Shown piece by piece: positions 16,691-23,549 of a stretch of 64,000 nt of DNA. The stretch is from Palsa-504 sp963739135. GTDB taxonomy: Bacteria > Actinomycetota > Actinomycetes > Streptosporangiales > Streptosporangiaceae. The translations under genes were made by a program, and so were the position numbers. Each line of letters begins with the position of its first letter. Position 1 is the stretch's first letter. The notes under the pieces are model-generated. The model was not told the DNA's origin and did no database searches. It saw nothing but the letters and a program-made list of their open reading frames with translations. Location: positions 248,001 to 312,000 of the forward strand of contig CAVTZG010000010.1 of the NCBI GenBank assembly GCA_963739135.1. The letters run 5' to 3'.

Positions 16691-17413
16691 ATGCCAGTCC
16701 CGGTGCTGTATCAGGTCCGGCCGCGCGCCGCCGGCCCGGACTGCGCCGTGTGCCGCGGCCCGGTCCGGCCCGGATACGCCCGCTGCTATCAGTGCGAGCA
16801 TCATGACCTGCTCGGCCCCGGGCTGCTGGCGGACGCGGTGGTGCCCATCTCGTATGCGGTCAAGGGCACGGCGCTGGCCGCTGACCTGTGGCGATACAAG
16901 TCCGGGCCAGAGCCGGGCGCCCCGGCGCGGGCCTCGCTGCAGGCCCTACTGCTGGCCTTCCTGCGCGATCACGGCGCATGCGTCTGGCGCCAGGCGGCCA
17001 TGCCGCCACCCACGCACCTGGCCGTGGTGCCGACCGGCTGCGGGCGCCCCGGACCGCACCCGCTGCTCCGGCTGGTCGGGCCTCATCTCGGGCTGCCGCT
17101 GGCCCCGCTGGCCATCCGCCCCGGCCGCCAGGGCCGTGACCTCGATCCGGACCGCTTCCTGGCCGGCCGGTTGCCGGCCGCCGCCGGCGTGCTGCTGCTG
17201 GAGGACAGCTGGGTATCGGGGGCCAGTGCCCAGTCGGCCGCCGCCGCGCTCAAGCAGGCAGGCGCTGGCCGGGTGGCGATCGTGGTGGCGGGACGGCACC
17301 TCAACCCGGCCGATCCGCGTACGGCTCCGCTGGCGGCCAGGCTGACCTCCGCGCCCTACGATCCGTCCGTCTGCGCCGCGCATCCACCCGAACCGGTGGT
17401 AGCCGCCAGCTAA
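16691..17413 (+). CDS. ComF-like phosphoribosyltransferase-fold protein
   Basis: 240-aa protein with an N-terminal zinc ribbon (CAVCRGPV then CYQC, residues 18-39) and a C-terminal PRTase-like domain. The phosphoribosyl loop region reads GVLLLEDSWVSGASAQSAA. The canonical acidic pair and TGxT of PRPP-binding enzymes are altered (ED-SWVSGAS), so catalysis is doubtful. ComF proteins act in DNA uptake in competent bacteria; actinobacterial versions are of unknown role. It follows the LigD pair in the same direction, 158 bp downstream. Confidence 0.7.
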   Translation: MPVPVLYQVRPRAAGPDCAVCRGPVRPGYARCYQCEHHDLLGPGLLADAVVPISYAVKGTALAADLWRYKSGPEPGAPARASLQALLLAFLRDHGACVWRQAAMPPPTHLAVVPTGCGRPGPHPLLRLVGPHLGLPLAPLAIRPGRQGRDLDPDRFLAGRLPAAAGVLLLEDSWVSGASAQSAAAALKQAGAGRVAIVVAGRHLNPADPRTAPLAARLTSAPYDPSVCAAHPPEPVVAAS

Positions 17414-17490
17414 ATGGTGCGAACTTATCAGGGAACCGCCTTGATTAGTTTCCGTGCACTAAGGCAAAAGTACTGGTTTAACCGCTCGTT

Positions 17491-17976
17491 ATGTTGAATA
17501 GCACCGCCGCGGGCGGGCCGGTCAGCTGGTCGGCGAGCGCGTCCTCATCGCAGGTGAGCCTGAGCAGCGACCAGGGGACCCTGAAGGCCGGGCAGTCCAT
17601 CACGATCACCGTGAGCGTGCCGGGGAGCAGCGGCAGCGCGGTCATCTCCATTGCTGCTGCCCCCGGCGGGACGTCCCCCGCCAGCTCGGGATCCACGACG
17701 GTCATGACCGTCTCGGTCACCTGGGGATCCGGGTCCGCGTCCGGCTCCGGCTCCGGGTCTGGGTCCGGCTCTGGGTCTGGGTCCGGCTCTGGGTCTGGGT
17801 CCGGCTCTGGGTCCGGGTCCGGCTCAGGGTCCGGCTCAGAGTCAGGGAGCGGGTCCCGCCACTGGCCGAGGCCGCCCTGGAGCCCGCCGCCGTCCAGCCC
17901 GGCGCCCAGTTCCTCGGCGTCACCGAGCGGGACGCCCTCGGCCACGGCCGAGGCGTCGGCCTCCTCGCCGGCCTAA
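17491..17976 (+). CDS. Ser/Gly-repeat ORF, probably a broken surface protein
   Basis: 161 codons. Residues 10-75 resemble a bacterial Ig-like/BACON domain (VSWSASASSSQVSLSSDQG, LKAGQSITITVSVPGSSG), followed by about 20 Ser-Gly dipeptides. There is no signal peptide and no upstream domain, so it may be the 3' remnant of a longer membrane-anchored protein. The last 40 codons look unnatural in this frame; the +2 frame there reads VQPGAQFLGVTERDALGHG, suggesting a frameshift. Real expression is uncertain. Confidence 0.35.
   Translation: MLNSTAAGGPVSWSASASSSQVSLSSDQGTLKAGQSITITVSVPGSSGSAVISIAAAPGGTSPASSGSTTVMTVSVTWGSGSASGSGSGSGSGSGSGSGSGSGSGSGSGSGSGSGSESGSGSRHWPRPPWSPPPSSPAPSSSASPSGTPSATAEASASSPA
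17738..17850. repeat. Hexanucleotide microsatellite (GGSTCT/GGSTCC)n
   Basis: About 18 imperfect copies of a 6-bp unit of the form GGCTCT, GGGTCT or GGGTCC. It encodes (Ser-Gly)n on the plus strand. Copy number changes would keep the frame. Confidence 0.85.
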
Positions 17977-17985
17977 GCTGGAATA

Positions 17986-18693
17986 GTGACCGCTGAGCCC
18001 CCTTCGCATACCGCCCTGGTCCGCCGGGCCCGCCGGATCGACCGCGAGCTCGCCCTGATGTACCCGGATGCGCACACCGAGCTGAACTTCGGCACGCCGC
18101 TGGAGCTGCTGGTGGCGACGATCCTGTCCGCGCAGACCACCGACAAGCGGGTCAACCTGGTCACCCCGACCCTGTTCGCGAGGTACGTGACCGCCGCGGA
18201 TTACGCGGCCGCGGACCGGGATGAACTGGAGAAGATCATCCAGTCAACCGGGTTCTATCACGCCAAGGCCAACAGCCTGATGGGACTCGGGCAGGCGCTG
18301 TGCGACCGGTTCGGCGGTGAGGTGCCGCCGCGGCTGTCTGATCTGGTCACCTTGCCGGGCGTCGGCCGGAAGACCGCCAACGTGGTCCTGGGTAACGCCT
18401 TCGGCATCCCCGGGATCACCGTGGACACGCATTTCGGGCGGCTGGCCCGCAGGTTCGGCTGGACCACCAGCGACAACCCGGTCAAGATCGAGGCGGAGGT
18501 GGGCACGCTCATCCCGCGCCGGGACTGGACGATGCTCTCGCACCGGCTGATCTGGCATGGCCGCCGGGTCTGTCACGCCCGGCGGCCCGCCTGCGGAGCC
18601 TGCGGGCTGGCCCGGCTGTGCCCGTCCTACGGCGAGGGACCCGTCGATCCGGTGGTCGCCGCGAAGCTAGTCAAGCCTGGCCCGTTCTCGTGA
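17986..18693 (+). CDS. nth: Endonuclease III (DNA glycosylase/AP lyase)
   Basis: 235-aa HhH-GPD glycosylase that removes oxidised pyrimidines. The helix-hairpin-helix is LPGVGRKTANVVL with the catalytic Lys, followed by the catalytic Asp in TVDTHFGRLARR. A C-terminal [4Fe-4S] loop of the C-x6-C-x2-C-x5-C type reads CHARRPACGACGLARLC. The GTG start fits family length. Its stop overlaps the start of the Nudix gene, giving an nth-Nudix-marP operon also seen in mycobacteria. Confidence 0.95.
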   Translation: MTAEPPSHTALVRRARRIDRELALMYPDAHTELNFGTPLELLVATILSAQTTDKRVNLVTPTLFARYVTAADYAAADRDELEKIIQSTGFYHAKANSLMGLGQALCDRFGGEVPPRLSDLVTLPGVGRKTANVVLGNAFGIPGITVDTHFGRLARRFGWTTSDNPVKIEAEVGTLIPRRDWTMLSHRLIWHGRRVCHARRPACGACGLARLCPSYGEGPVDPVVAAKLVKPGPFS

Positions 18694-19397
18694 CCGCGGT
18701 CAGCCGGTCGCAGCCCGCCTGGTTGCGGGAGCTGTTCGTCGCGGCCGCCGCCGTGGAGACCGAACCGCAGGCCCGGCCGCCCGCCACCGGCGGCCGTGCC
18801 TCGGCCGTGCTCGTCCTGTTCGGTGCTGGCCCTGACGATCCCGACCTGCTCTTCATCCAGCGCAGTGACGACCTGCGGCTGCATGCGGGCCAGCCCGCGT
18901 TCCCGGGCGGTGCCATCGACGCCGCCGATTCCGGGCCGGTGGCCGCGGCATTGCGGGAGGCGGCCGAGGAGGTGGGCGTCGACCCGGACGGCGTGGACAT
19001 CGTCGGCACGCTGCCCGAGCTGTTCATCCCGCGTACCGGATTCCGGGTCGTCCCGGTGCTGGCCTGGTGGCGCGAGCCCTGCGCGGTCGCGCCTGTGGAC
19101 CCGGCCGAGGTGGCCGCGGTGGAGCGGATCGCCGTCAGCGAGCTGACCGATCCCGCCGCCCGGGTGGTGGTCCGGGTGCCGGACGGGCGGACCACCCCAG
19201 CCTTCCGGGTCAGGGGCATGCTGATCTGGGGATTCACTGCCGTGCTGGTCGACCGCCTGCTCGCGCTGGCCGGCTGGGAACGGCCCTGGTCTGCCGCCGA
19301 GGTGATCGACTGGACACCTCCGCCGGGCGGGCCAGGAAGCGTGGAAAACGCTATACGGTTAGGGTCGTGCACGGAGATGTGCTCGACCTTATCTTGA
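18690..19397 (+). CDS. Nudix hydrolase, probable CoA pyrophosphatase
   Basis: 235-aa Nudix protein. The Nudix box runs from PGGAIDAADSG to LREAAEEVGVD. The UPF0035/CoA-type element LHAGQPAFPGG just before the box points to CoA diphosphatase activity. GTG 18690 overlaps the nth TGA in GTGA, so it is translationally coupled. Its 3' end overlaps the marP start by 31 bases. M. tuberculosis has a homologous Nudix gene directly before marP. Confidence 0.9.
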   Translation: MTAVSRSQPAWLRELFVAAAAVETEPQARPPATGGRASAVLVLFGAGPDDPDLLFIQRSDDLRLHAGQPAFPGGAIDAADSGPVAAALREAAEEVGVDPDGVDIVGTLPELFIPRTGFRVVPVLAWWREPCAVAPVDPAEVAAVERIAVSELTDPAARVVVRVPDGRTTPAFRVRGMLIWGFTAVLVDRLLALAGWERPWSAAEVIDWTPPPGGPGSVENAIRLGSCTEMCSTLS

Positions 19398-20563
19398 TCG
19401 TGGTTGTCGCCGCGTTCGCCGTGTCCGGATACCGGCAGGGCTTCATCGTCGGCGTGCTCAGTTTTTTCGGCTTCGTGGGCGGCGCGCTGCTGGGCGCGGA
19501 GTTCGGGCCGAGCATCTCCCGGGCCCTGGTCGGCGGTCAGACCCAGCAGGATGTCATCGCCGTGGTGCTGCTGGTCAGCTTCGCCGTGATCGGGCAGTTC
19601 ATCGCCTCCTCGATCGGGGCGGCCATGCGCTCCACGGTCACCTGGCACTCGGCCACGGTGCTTGATTCGGTCGGCGGCTCGGTGGTCAGCATGCTGTCGG
19701 TGCTGCTGATCGCCTGGGTCGTCGGCTCCGTGCTGATCGAGTCGCCGTTCCCCGTGGTCGACTCGCAGGTCAACAACTCGATCGTGCTGCAGGCCCTGGA
19801 CAAGTTCATGCCGTCGCCCGCCCGGACCATGTTCTCCGACTTCCGCAGGCTGCTGGCCAGCAACAGCACCTACGCCGAGGTGTTCAGCGGGATCGGCGCG
19901 GAGCGCATCCTGGCCATCCCGGCCCCCGATCCCGCCGTGCTCAGCAGCCCGGGATTCCTGGCCGCCCGCTCCAGCGTGGTGAAGATCCAGGGCGTGGCGC
20001 CCAGTTGCCAGCGCTCCATCGAGGGCTCGGGCTTCGTCATCTCGCCGCAGCACGTCCTCACCAACGCGCACGTGGTCGCGGGCGTGACCGAGGAGCAGGC
20101 CGTCACCACCGACACCGGGTTGCACTACAACGCCACCGTGGTCTTCTACGACCCGCAGATCGACCTGGCCATCTTGTATGTCCCCGGGCTCGACCTGCCG
20201 TCGCTGCACTTCGCCGGCCAGGCCAATCCGGGCGACAACGCGGTCGTGGCGGGCTATCCCCTGGACGCCATGTACCTGCACACCGTGGCGGCCAGGATCG
20301 GCGGCGTCCAGGACGCCGAAGGACCCAACATCTACGAGACCAGCACCGTTACCCGCCAGATCTACGAGATACGGGCCGTGGTGGAGTCGGGTAATTCAGG
20401 CGGCCCGCTACTGTCCCCGGCCGGGACCGTGGACGGGGTGGTGTTCGCCGCCGCGGTCGGGGTGAACGACACCGGCTTCGCCCTGACCGCCGCCGAGGTA
20501 TCCGCCGACGCCGCCGCGGGCGAGCACCTCACCTCGCCCGTCTCCACCTCCTCCTGCGACTAA
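19367..20563 (+). CDS. marP: MarP-like membrane-anchored periplasmic serine protease
   Basis: 398-aa protein: four N-terminal helices of CvpA type (residues 5-125), then a chymotrypsin-like protease. The triad is H235 (LTNAHVVAG), D266 (DPQIDLAIL) and S344 (ESGNSGGPLL). Two cysteines, C214 (APSCQRS) and C397 (SSCD), match the redox-switch disulfide of M. tuberculosis MarP (C214-C395). MarP is needed for acid and oxidative stress survival and processes a peptidoglycan hydrolase in mycobacteria. The GTG start at 19367 gives this near-identical numbering. Its 3' end overlaps the DUF309 gene antisense by 156 bases. Confidence 0.93.
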   Translation: MHGDVLDLILIVVVAAFAVSGYRQGFIVGVLSFFGFVGGALLGAEFGPSISRALVGGQTQQDVIAVVLLVSFAVIGQFIASSIGAAMRSTVTWHSATVLDSVGGSVVSMLSVLLIAWVVGSVLIESPFPVVDSQVNNSIVLQALDKFMPSPARTMFSDFRRLLASNSTYAEVFSGIGAERILAIPAPDPAVLSSPGFLAARSSVVKIQGVAPSCQRSIEGSGFVISPQHVLTNAHVVAGVTEEQAVTTDTGLHYNATVVFYDPQIDLAILYVPGLDLPSLHFAGQANPGDNAVVAGYPLDAMYLHTVAARIGGVQDAEGPNIYETSTVTRQIYEIRAVVESGNSGGPLLSPAGTVDGVVFAAAVGVNDTGFALTAAEVSADAAAGEHLTSPVSTSSCD

Positions 20564-21088
20564 CGTCGCGGCGGTCAGCAGCCCGGGCCGCAGATCGCTG
20601 GCCGGAAGGCGGCCCAGTCCGTCCCGTTCGATCCGAGCCGCGAGGTCGTCGGATGCGGCCAGGAAGTCGGCCACGTCGATCCCGTACGGATGGTCCCAGT
20701 ACGGATTGTCACTGCCCGGGGCGAGCCCGCCCTGGCCGCGGTAGGCCCGGACCCGCTGGGCGCCGCGCCGCAGCAAGGTCACGGCGCCACGGGCATTGCC
20801 CCGGTGGGCGTGGGTCAGCCCGACCGCGATCTGGGCCAGTCCCTGCCACAGGTCGCGCTCGGCGGGCGGACCGGACTTCCACGAGGCCTCGAGCACCTCG
20901 TGGGCATGGAAGGGCCGCCCGGCGCGCAGCAGCTGATCGGCCAGCCGGGCCGCCTCCGGCCCGGAGAGCACCAGGTCATCGGGCACCCTGGCCGCACCCG
21001 TGCCGCCGCCGCGGTCCAGCGGCCGTCCCAGCGCGTCACGCGGCCGGGCGTTCCTGGCCCGGCCAGCGGGATCACGATCCCGCGTCAC
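20408..21088 (-). CDS. DUF309 domain protein
   Basis: 226 aa. The DUF309 signature is RPFHAHEVLEASWKSGP followed by LWQGLAQIAVGLTHAHRGN, with a conserved His/Glu arrangement suggestive of metal binding; function is unknown. The core is residues 45-175. The last 50 residues are Gly-rich and antisense to the marP 3' end, so the true stop may have been lost. The GTG start overlaps the stop of the upstream hydrolase (GTGA), so it is the third gene of a holin-hydrolase-DUF309 operon. Confidence 0.75.
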   Translation of the reverse strand: MTRDRDPAGRARNARPRDALGRPLDRGGGTGAARVPDDLVLSGPEAARLADQLLRAGRPFHAHEVLEASWKSGPPAERDLWQGLAQIAVGLTHAHRGNARGAVTLLRRGAQRVRAYRGQGGLAPGSDNPYWDHPYGIDVADFLAASDDLAARIERDGLGRLPASDLRPGLLTAATLVAGGGGDGRGEVLARGGVGGYLGGGQGEAGVVHPDRGGEHHPVHGPGRGQ

Positions 21089-22008
21089 CGCTCCGGTTCC
21101 GGGTCGGCCAGCCAGCCGCGGAGCTCGGTGTTGAAGGCTTCCGGGCGCTCCTCGTGCGGGAAATGCCCGGCACCGTCCAGCACCTTCCAGCGGTAGGGCC
21201 CGTCCACGTACCGCCCGGCGCCGCGGGCGGTCCTGGGCAGCACGCAGGAGTCGAGAGCGCCGTGCAGGTGCAGGGTTGGGACCTGGATCGGCGCGCGCAT
21301 GCGCCGCGCGTAGCGCGTGCCGTCCGGGCGCACGGTGCTGCGCATCAGCCAGCGGTGGTATTCAAGCGCCGAATGGGCTACCGAGGGAATCCGCATCGCC
21401 TGGGCGTAGACCTGCTCGGTCGTCCGGTCCGGCCAGCCCGATGCCGACCAGGCCGCCAGCAGCTGGCCCACCCGCCGGGCGCCGTTCTTGACCAGCTGCC
21501 GCTCCGGGAACATGGGCAGCTGGAAGCCGAACGCGTAGCCGCTCCGGCGGCCCTGGCCGAGCGGGTCGACCAGCAGCGCGGACCGCAGGCGCAGCGGGTG
21601 GGCCATCGAGACCACGGCCAGTCGCCCGGCGACCTTGGGGTAATAAGCGCCCAGCGTCCAGGCCACCAGTCCGCCCCAGCCGTGGCCGACCACGACCGCG
21701 TTCGCCTCGCCCAGGGCCCGCACCAGCCCGGCGGCATCGGCGGCCGCCGTGACCAGGTCGTAGCCGCGGGGCGGCTTGTCGCTGCCGCCGTAGCCACGCA
21801 GGTCGACGGCCACGGCCCGGAAACCGGCCGCGGGCAACCACTCCAGCTGGTGCCGCCACGTCCACCAGAATTCGGGAAAGCCGTGCAGCAGCAGCACCAG
21901 GGGCCCGTCGCCGGCTTCGGCGATATGAAAACGGGTCCCGTTGGCGCTGACCGAGCGATGGCTCCACGGCCCGGCGATCTGAACCGTGGAATCCGCGTTC
22001 ACCGCCAT
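21085..22008 (-). CDS. Epoxide hydrolase-like alpha/beta hydrolase (EphE-like), nucleophile missing
   Basis: 307-aa alpha/beta hydrolase. The oxyanion segment HGFPEFWWTWRHQL and VDLRGYGGSDKPP are epoxide-hydrolase hallmarks. The nucleophile elbow, normally GHDWGG, is GHGWGG, so the catalytic Asp is Gly (G110). The acid (GALDSCVLP) and base (GAGHFPHEE) are still present. It is therefore either inactive, uses water differently, or binds a ligand. The neighbourhood (marP on one side, holin-like protein on the other) matches M. tuberculosis ephE. A 12-bp gap separates it from the upstream holin gene. Confidence 0.82.
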   Translation of the reverse strand: MAVNADSTVQIAGPWSHRSVSANGTRFHIAEAGDGPLVLLLHGFPEFWWTWRHQLEWLPAAGFRAVAVDLRGYGGSDKPPRGYDLVTAAADAAGLVRALGEANAVVVGHGWGGLVAWTLGAYYPKVAGRLAVVSMAHPLRLRSALLVDPLGQGRRSGYAFGFQLPMFPERQLVKNGARRVGQLLAAWSASGWPDRTTEQVYAQAMRIPSVAHSALEYHRWLMRSTVRPDGTRYARRMRAPIQVPTLHLHGALDSCVLPRTARGAGRYVDGPYRWKVLDGAGHFPHEERPEAFNTELRGWLADPEPER

Positions 22009-22020
22009 CAGGAGTTCACC

Positions 22021-22512
22021 TCACCGGGACCTGCGCGCGGCGATCTCGGGCTGGCCGTCGCGGTCGATCTCGGGCTGCTGGCCGTTCAGGCTCGCCTTGG
22101 GCCGCTCGCCCTCCCGGCGCAGCATGTCGATGTCCTCGGTTACCGTTTCCCTGGTCCGGCGCAGGCCGGACAGGTGCCGCACCTTCAGCACGGCGACCAG
22201 CACCGCAACTCCGGCCAGCAGCACGCAGGTGCCGGCCACGATGAGGAAGGCCGCCCAGTCCCAGATGCCCAGGGCCACCAGCCCGAACGCGTAGGCGATG
22301 CAGAGCAGGACGAGCACCAGGCAGCCGACGAAGGCCGCCACGCCGCCCAGCGCCGCGGCCAGCCCGACCCGGCGCATGTCGCCCTTCAGCTCGGTCTTGG
22401 CCAGGTCGATCTCATAGCGGACAAGCTGGGAGATGTCTTTGGCCGCCAGGGCCACCAGATCCCCTAGTGACTGGTCACTGCCGGCCGGTCCCGGCGTTTC
22501 GCTGCGGACCAT
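22021..22512 (-). CDS. Phage-holin-family (Holin_3_6-like) membrane protein
   Basis: 163 aa with an amphipathic N-terminus (LVALAAKDISQLVRYEIDLA), two adjacent hydrophobic helices (about 52-78 and 84-110) and a charged C-tail. This is the actinobacterial phage_holin_3_6 architecture, a cellular membrane protein family rather than a prophage marker. ATG 22512 has GGGAGAGAGG upstream. It is first in an operon with the hydrolase and DUF309 genes; the mycobacterial locus has a similar membrane protein in the same place. Confidence 0.85.
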   Translation of the reverse strand: MVRSETPGPAGSDQSLGDLVALAAKDISQLVRYEIDLAKTELKGDMRRVGLAAALGGVAAFVGCLVLVLLCIAYAFGLVALGIWDWAAFLIVAGTCVLLAGVAVLVAVLKVRHLSGLRRTRETVTEDIDMLRREGERPKASLNGQQPEIDRDGQPEIAARRSR

Positions 22513-23174
22513 GGTGCCTCTCTCCCGTCGTGCGGACTACTTCTTGCTCTCCTGCACGGTCATCGGTGCCCTGGCCGCTGACGCCCAGGCTGGCGCAGTT
22601 CCGGCCAGGGATCAAGGCTAACGTTCCCGCTGGCCGGCGTGGTTGCACGGGGCCGGCGCGGCGTTTCTCCCGCCGCCGCGGCGCTGGCGGGCACCGATAG
22701 CTCGCGCTCCGCGACGGGCAGGCTACCGCGATGTGTCGCGATTTGCCTGATATGGTGCCACGATTCCGGCAGGAGATCCAAGCGGGGCGCCCGCGAGCTC
22801 CCGGAAAAGCAAGCGGCGCCCCTGGCCGGGGCGCCGCCGCGCAGCACGTCATACCTGGCTACCAAGCGTGCACCTTCTCCGTCAGTCAGGTGGCTGAACT
22901 TGTCGCCTGACGCGACTATCGTCGGCCTGACCTGGCCTGACACGCCTCCCGCGGCTGGTCGCACGTGGGTACCTGGCTGCCGTGCCCGGACGTTCTTCAG
23001 TCCGTACCACCGTTCTACGACGAAATCGCGGACCTGAAAAGACCTGGCACGTAACCAATTCGTGATCTCAATCAGTTCTGGCGATCACATGCCGTTAACT
23101 TGTGGCTCACCCGATCTTCGTGCCCGATGTTTACCGGCAAAGATGTATGTACCGGAGCAAAGGCGGTATCGCGG
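22513..23174. other. Non-coding region between the holin operon and the 6C RNA
   Basis: About 660 bases without a credible gene. The open frames have no recognisable domain and no good ribosome sites. It must hold the holin operon promoter. A strong hairpin at 22813-22837 is listed separately. The rest is unexplained. Confidence 0.5.
22813..22837 (-). terminator. Perfect 10-bp hairpin, possible intrinsic terminator on the minus strand
   Basis: GCGGCGCCCC at 22813-22822 pairs perfectly with GGGGCGCCGC at 22828-22837 around a 5-base loop. Read on the minus strand it is followed by TTGCTTTT, a weak U-tract. It lies 340 bases downstream of the 6C RNA on that strand and 300 bases before the holin gene. 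Confidence 0.5.
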
Positions 23175-23262
23175 CCGGAAAGGAGGCGGCCCCCGCCGGG
23201 GGGGAGAGCGGGGGCCGCGCGCACGGTCCGGCCCTGGGGGGGGAGGCCGGTTCCGTCCTTAT
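23175..23262 (-). ncRNA. 6C RNA (two hairpins with C-rich loops)
   Basis: On the minus strand two GC-rich hairpins stand in tandem, each with an all-C loop. Hairpin 1 pairs 23223-23233 with 23245-23256 and its loop contains eight C. Hairpin 2 is a perfect 11-bp stem (23186-23196 with 23208-23218) and its loop contains seven C. This is the defining structure of the actinobacterial 6C small RNA. TATAAG at 23273-23268 is a good -10 about seven bases before the likely 5' end; CTCCTTTCC after hairpin 2 may end transcription. In Streptomyces and mycobacteria the 6C RNA also lies in the wider neighbourhood of the helicase and bldG genes. Confidence 0.8.
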
Positions 23263-23549
23263 CAAAGCTTATAGCCGCGGAGCTCCCGAATCGACCACCG
23301 AGAGGCCCAAATGCAGCTTTCAGCCAAGGAAATTGAAGCATATCCGGCGTGCCCGTGAACAGTGTTATCCGCAGATCGTTACCCGTTGGTACGACTTATC
23401 ACGTGGTGAGACGGCGCACCTGGACCGGTCTGTGACCGGTTACGTGGTCCGCGAACAAACGCCACCGAAGGCCCTACTCGTCGTAAGTGTACCACGTCAG
23501 CCTGTTCCGGAACTTTGGTGAATAGCGGGACTAGTGTTCCCTATGGTAC
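23263..23549. other. Non-coding region between 6C RNA and helicase gene
   Basis: No gene seen. It holds the presumed 6C promoter and a pair of ACCGGT palindromes at 23424-23429 and 23435-23440, 11 bp apart (one helical turn), which could be a protein-binding site. CACGTGGT/TACGTGGT sit either side. Confidence 0.4.

Noticed and set aside
16662..17345. Arg/Pro-rich plus-strand frame overlapping the ComF-like gene
   Set aside because: Out-of-frame reading; the zinc-ribbon and PRTase motifs lie in the frame 16691-17413.
22021..22512. Holin-family gene as evidence for a prophage
   Set aside because: This actinobacterial family is a normal chromosomal membrane protein, conserved next to ephE and marP; no phage genes nearby.
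23186..23218. G-rich hairpin on the plus strand as a terminator
   Set aside because: Read on the minus strand the two adjacent hairpins with C7 and C8 loops match the 6C RNA, which explains both together.
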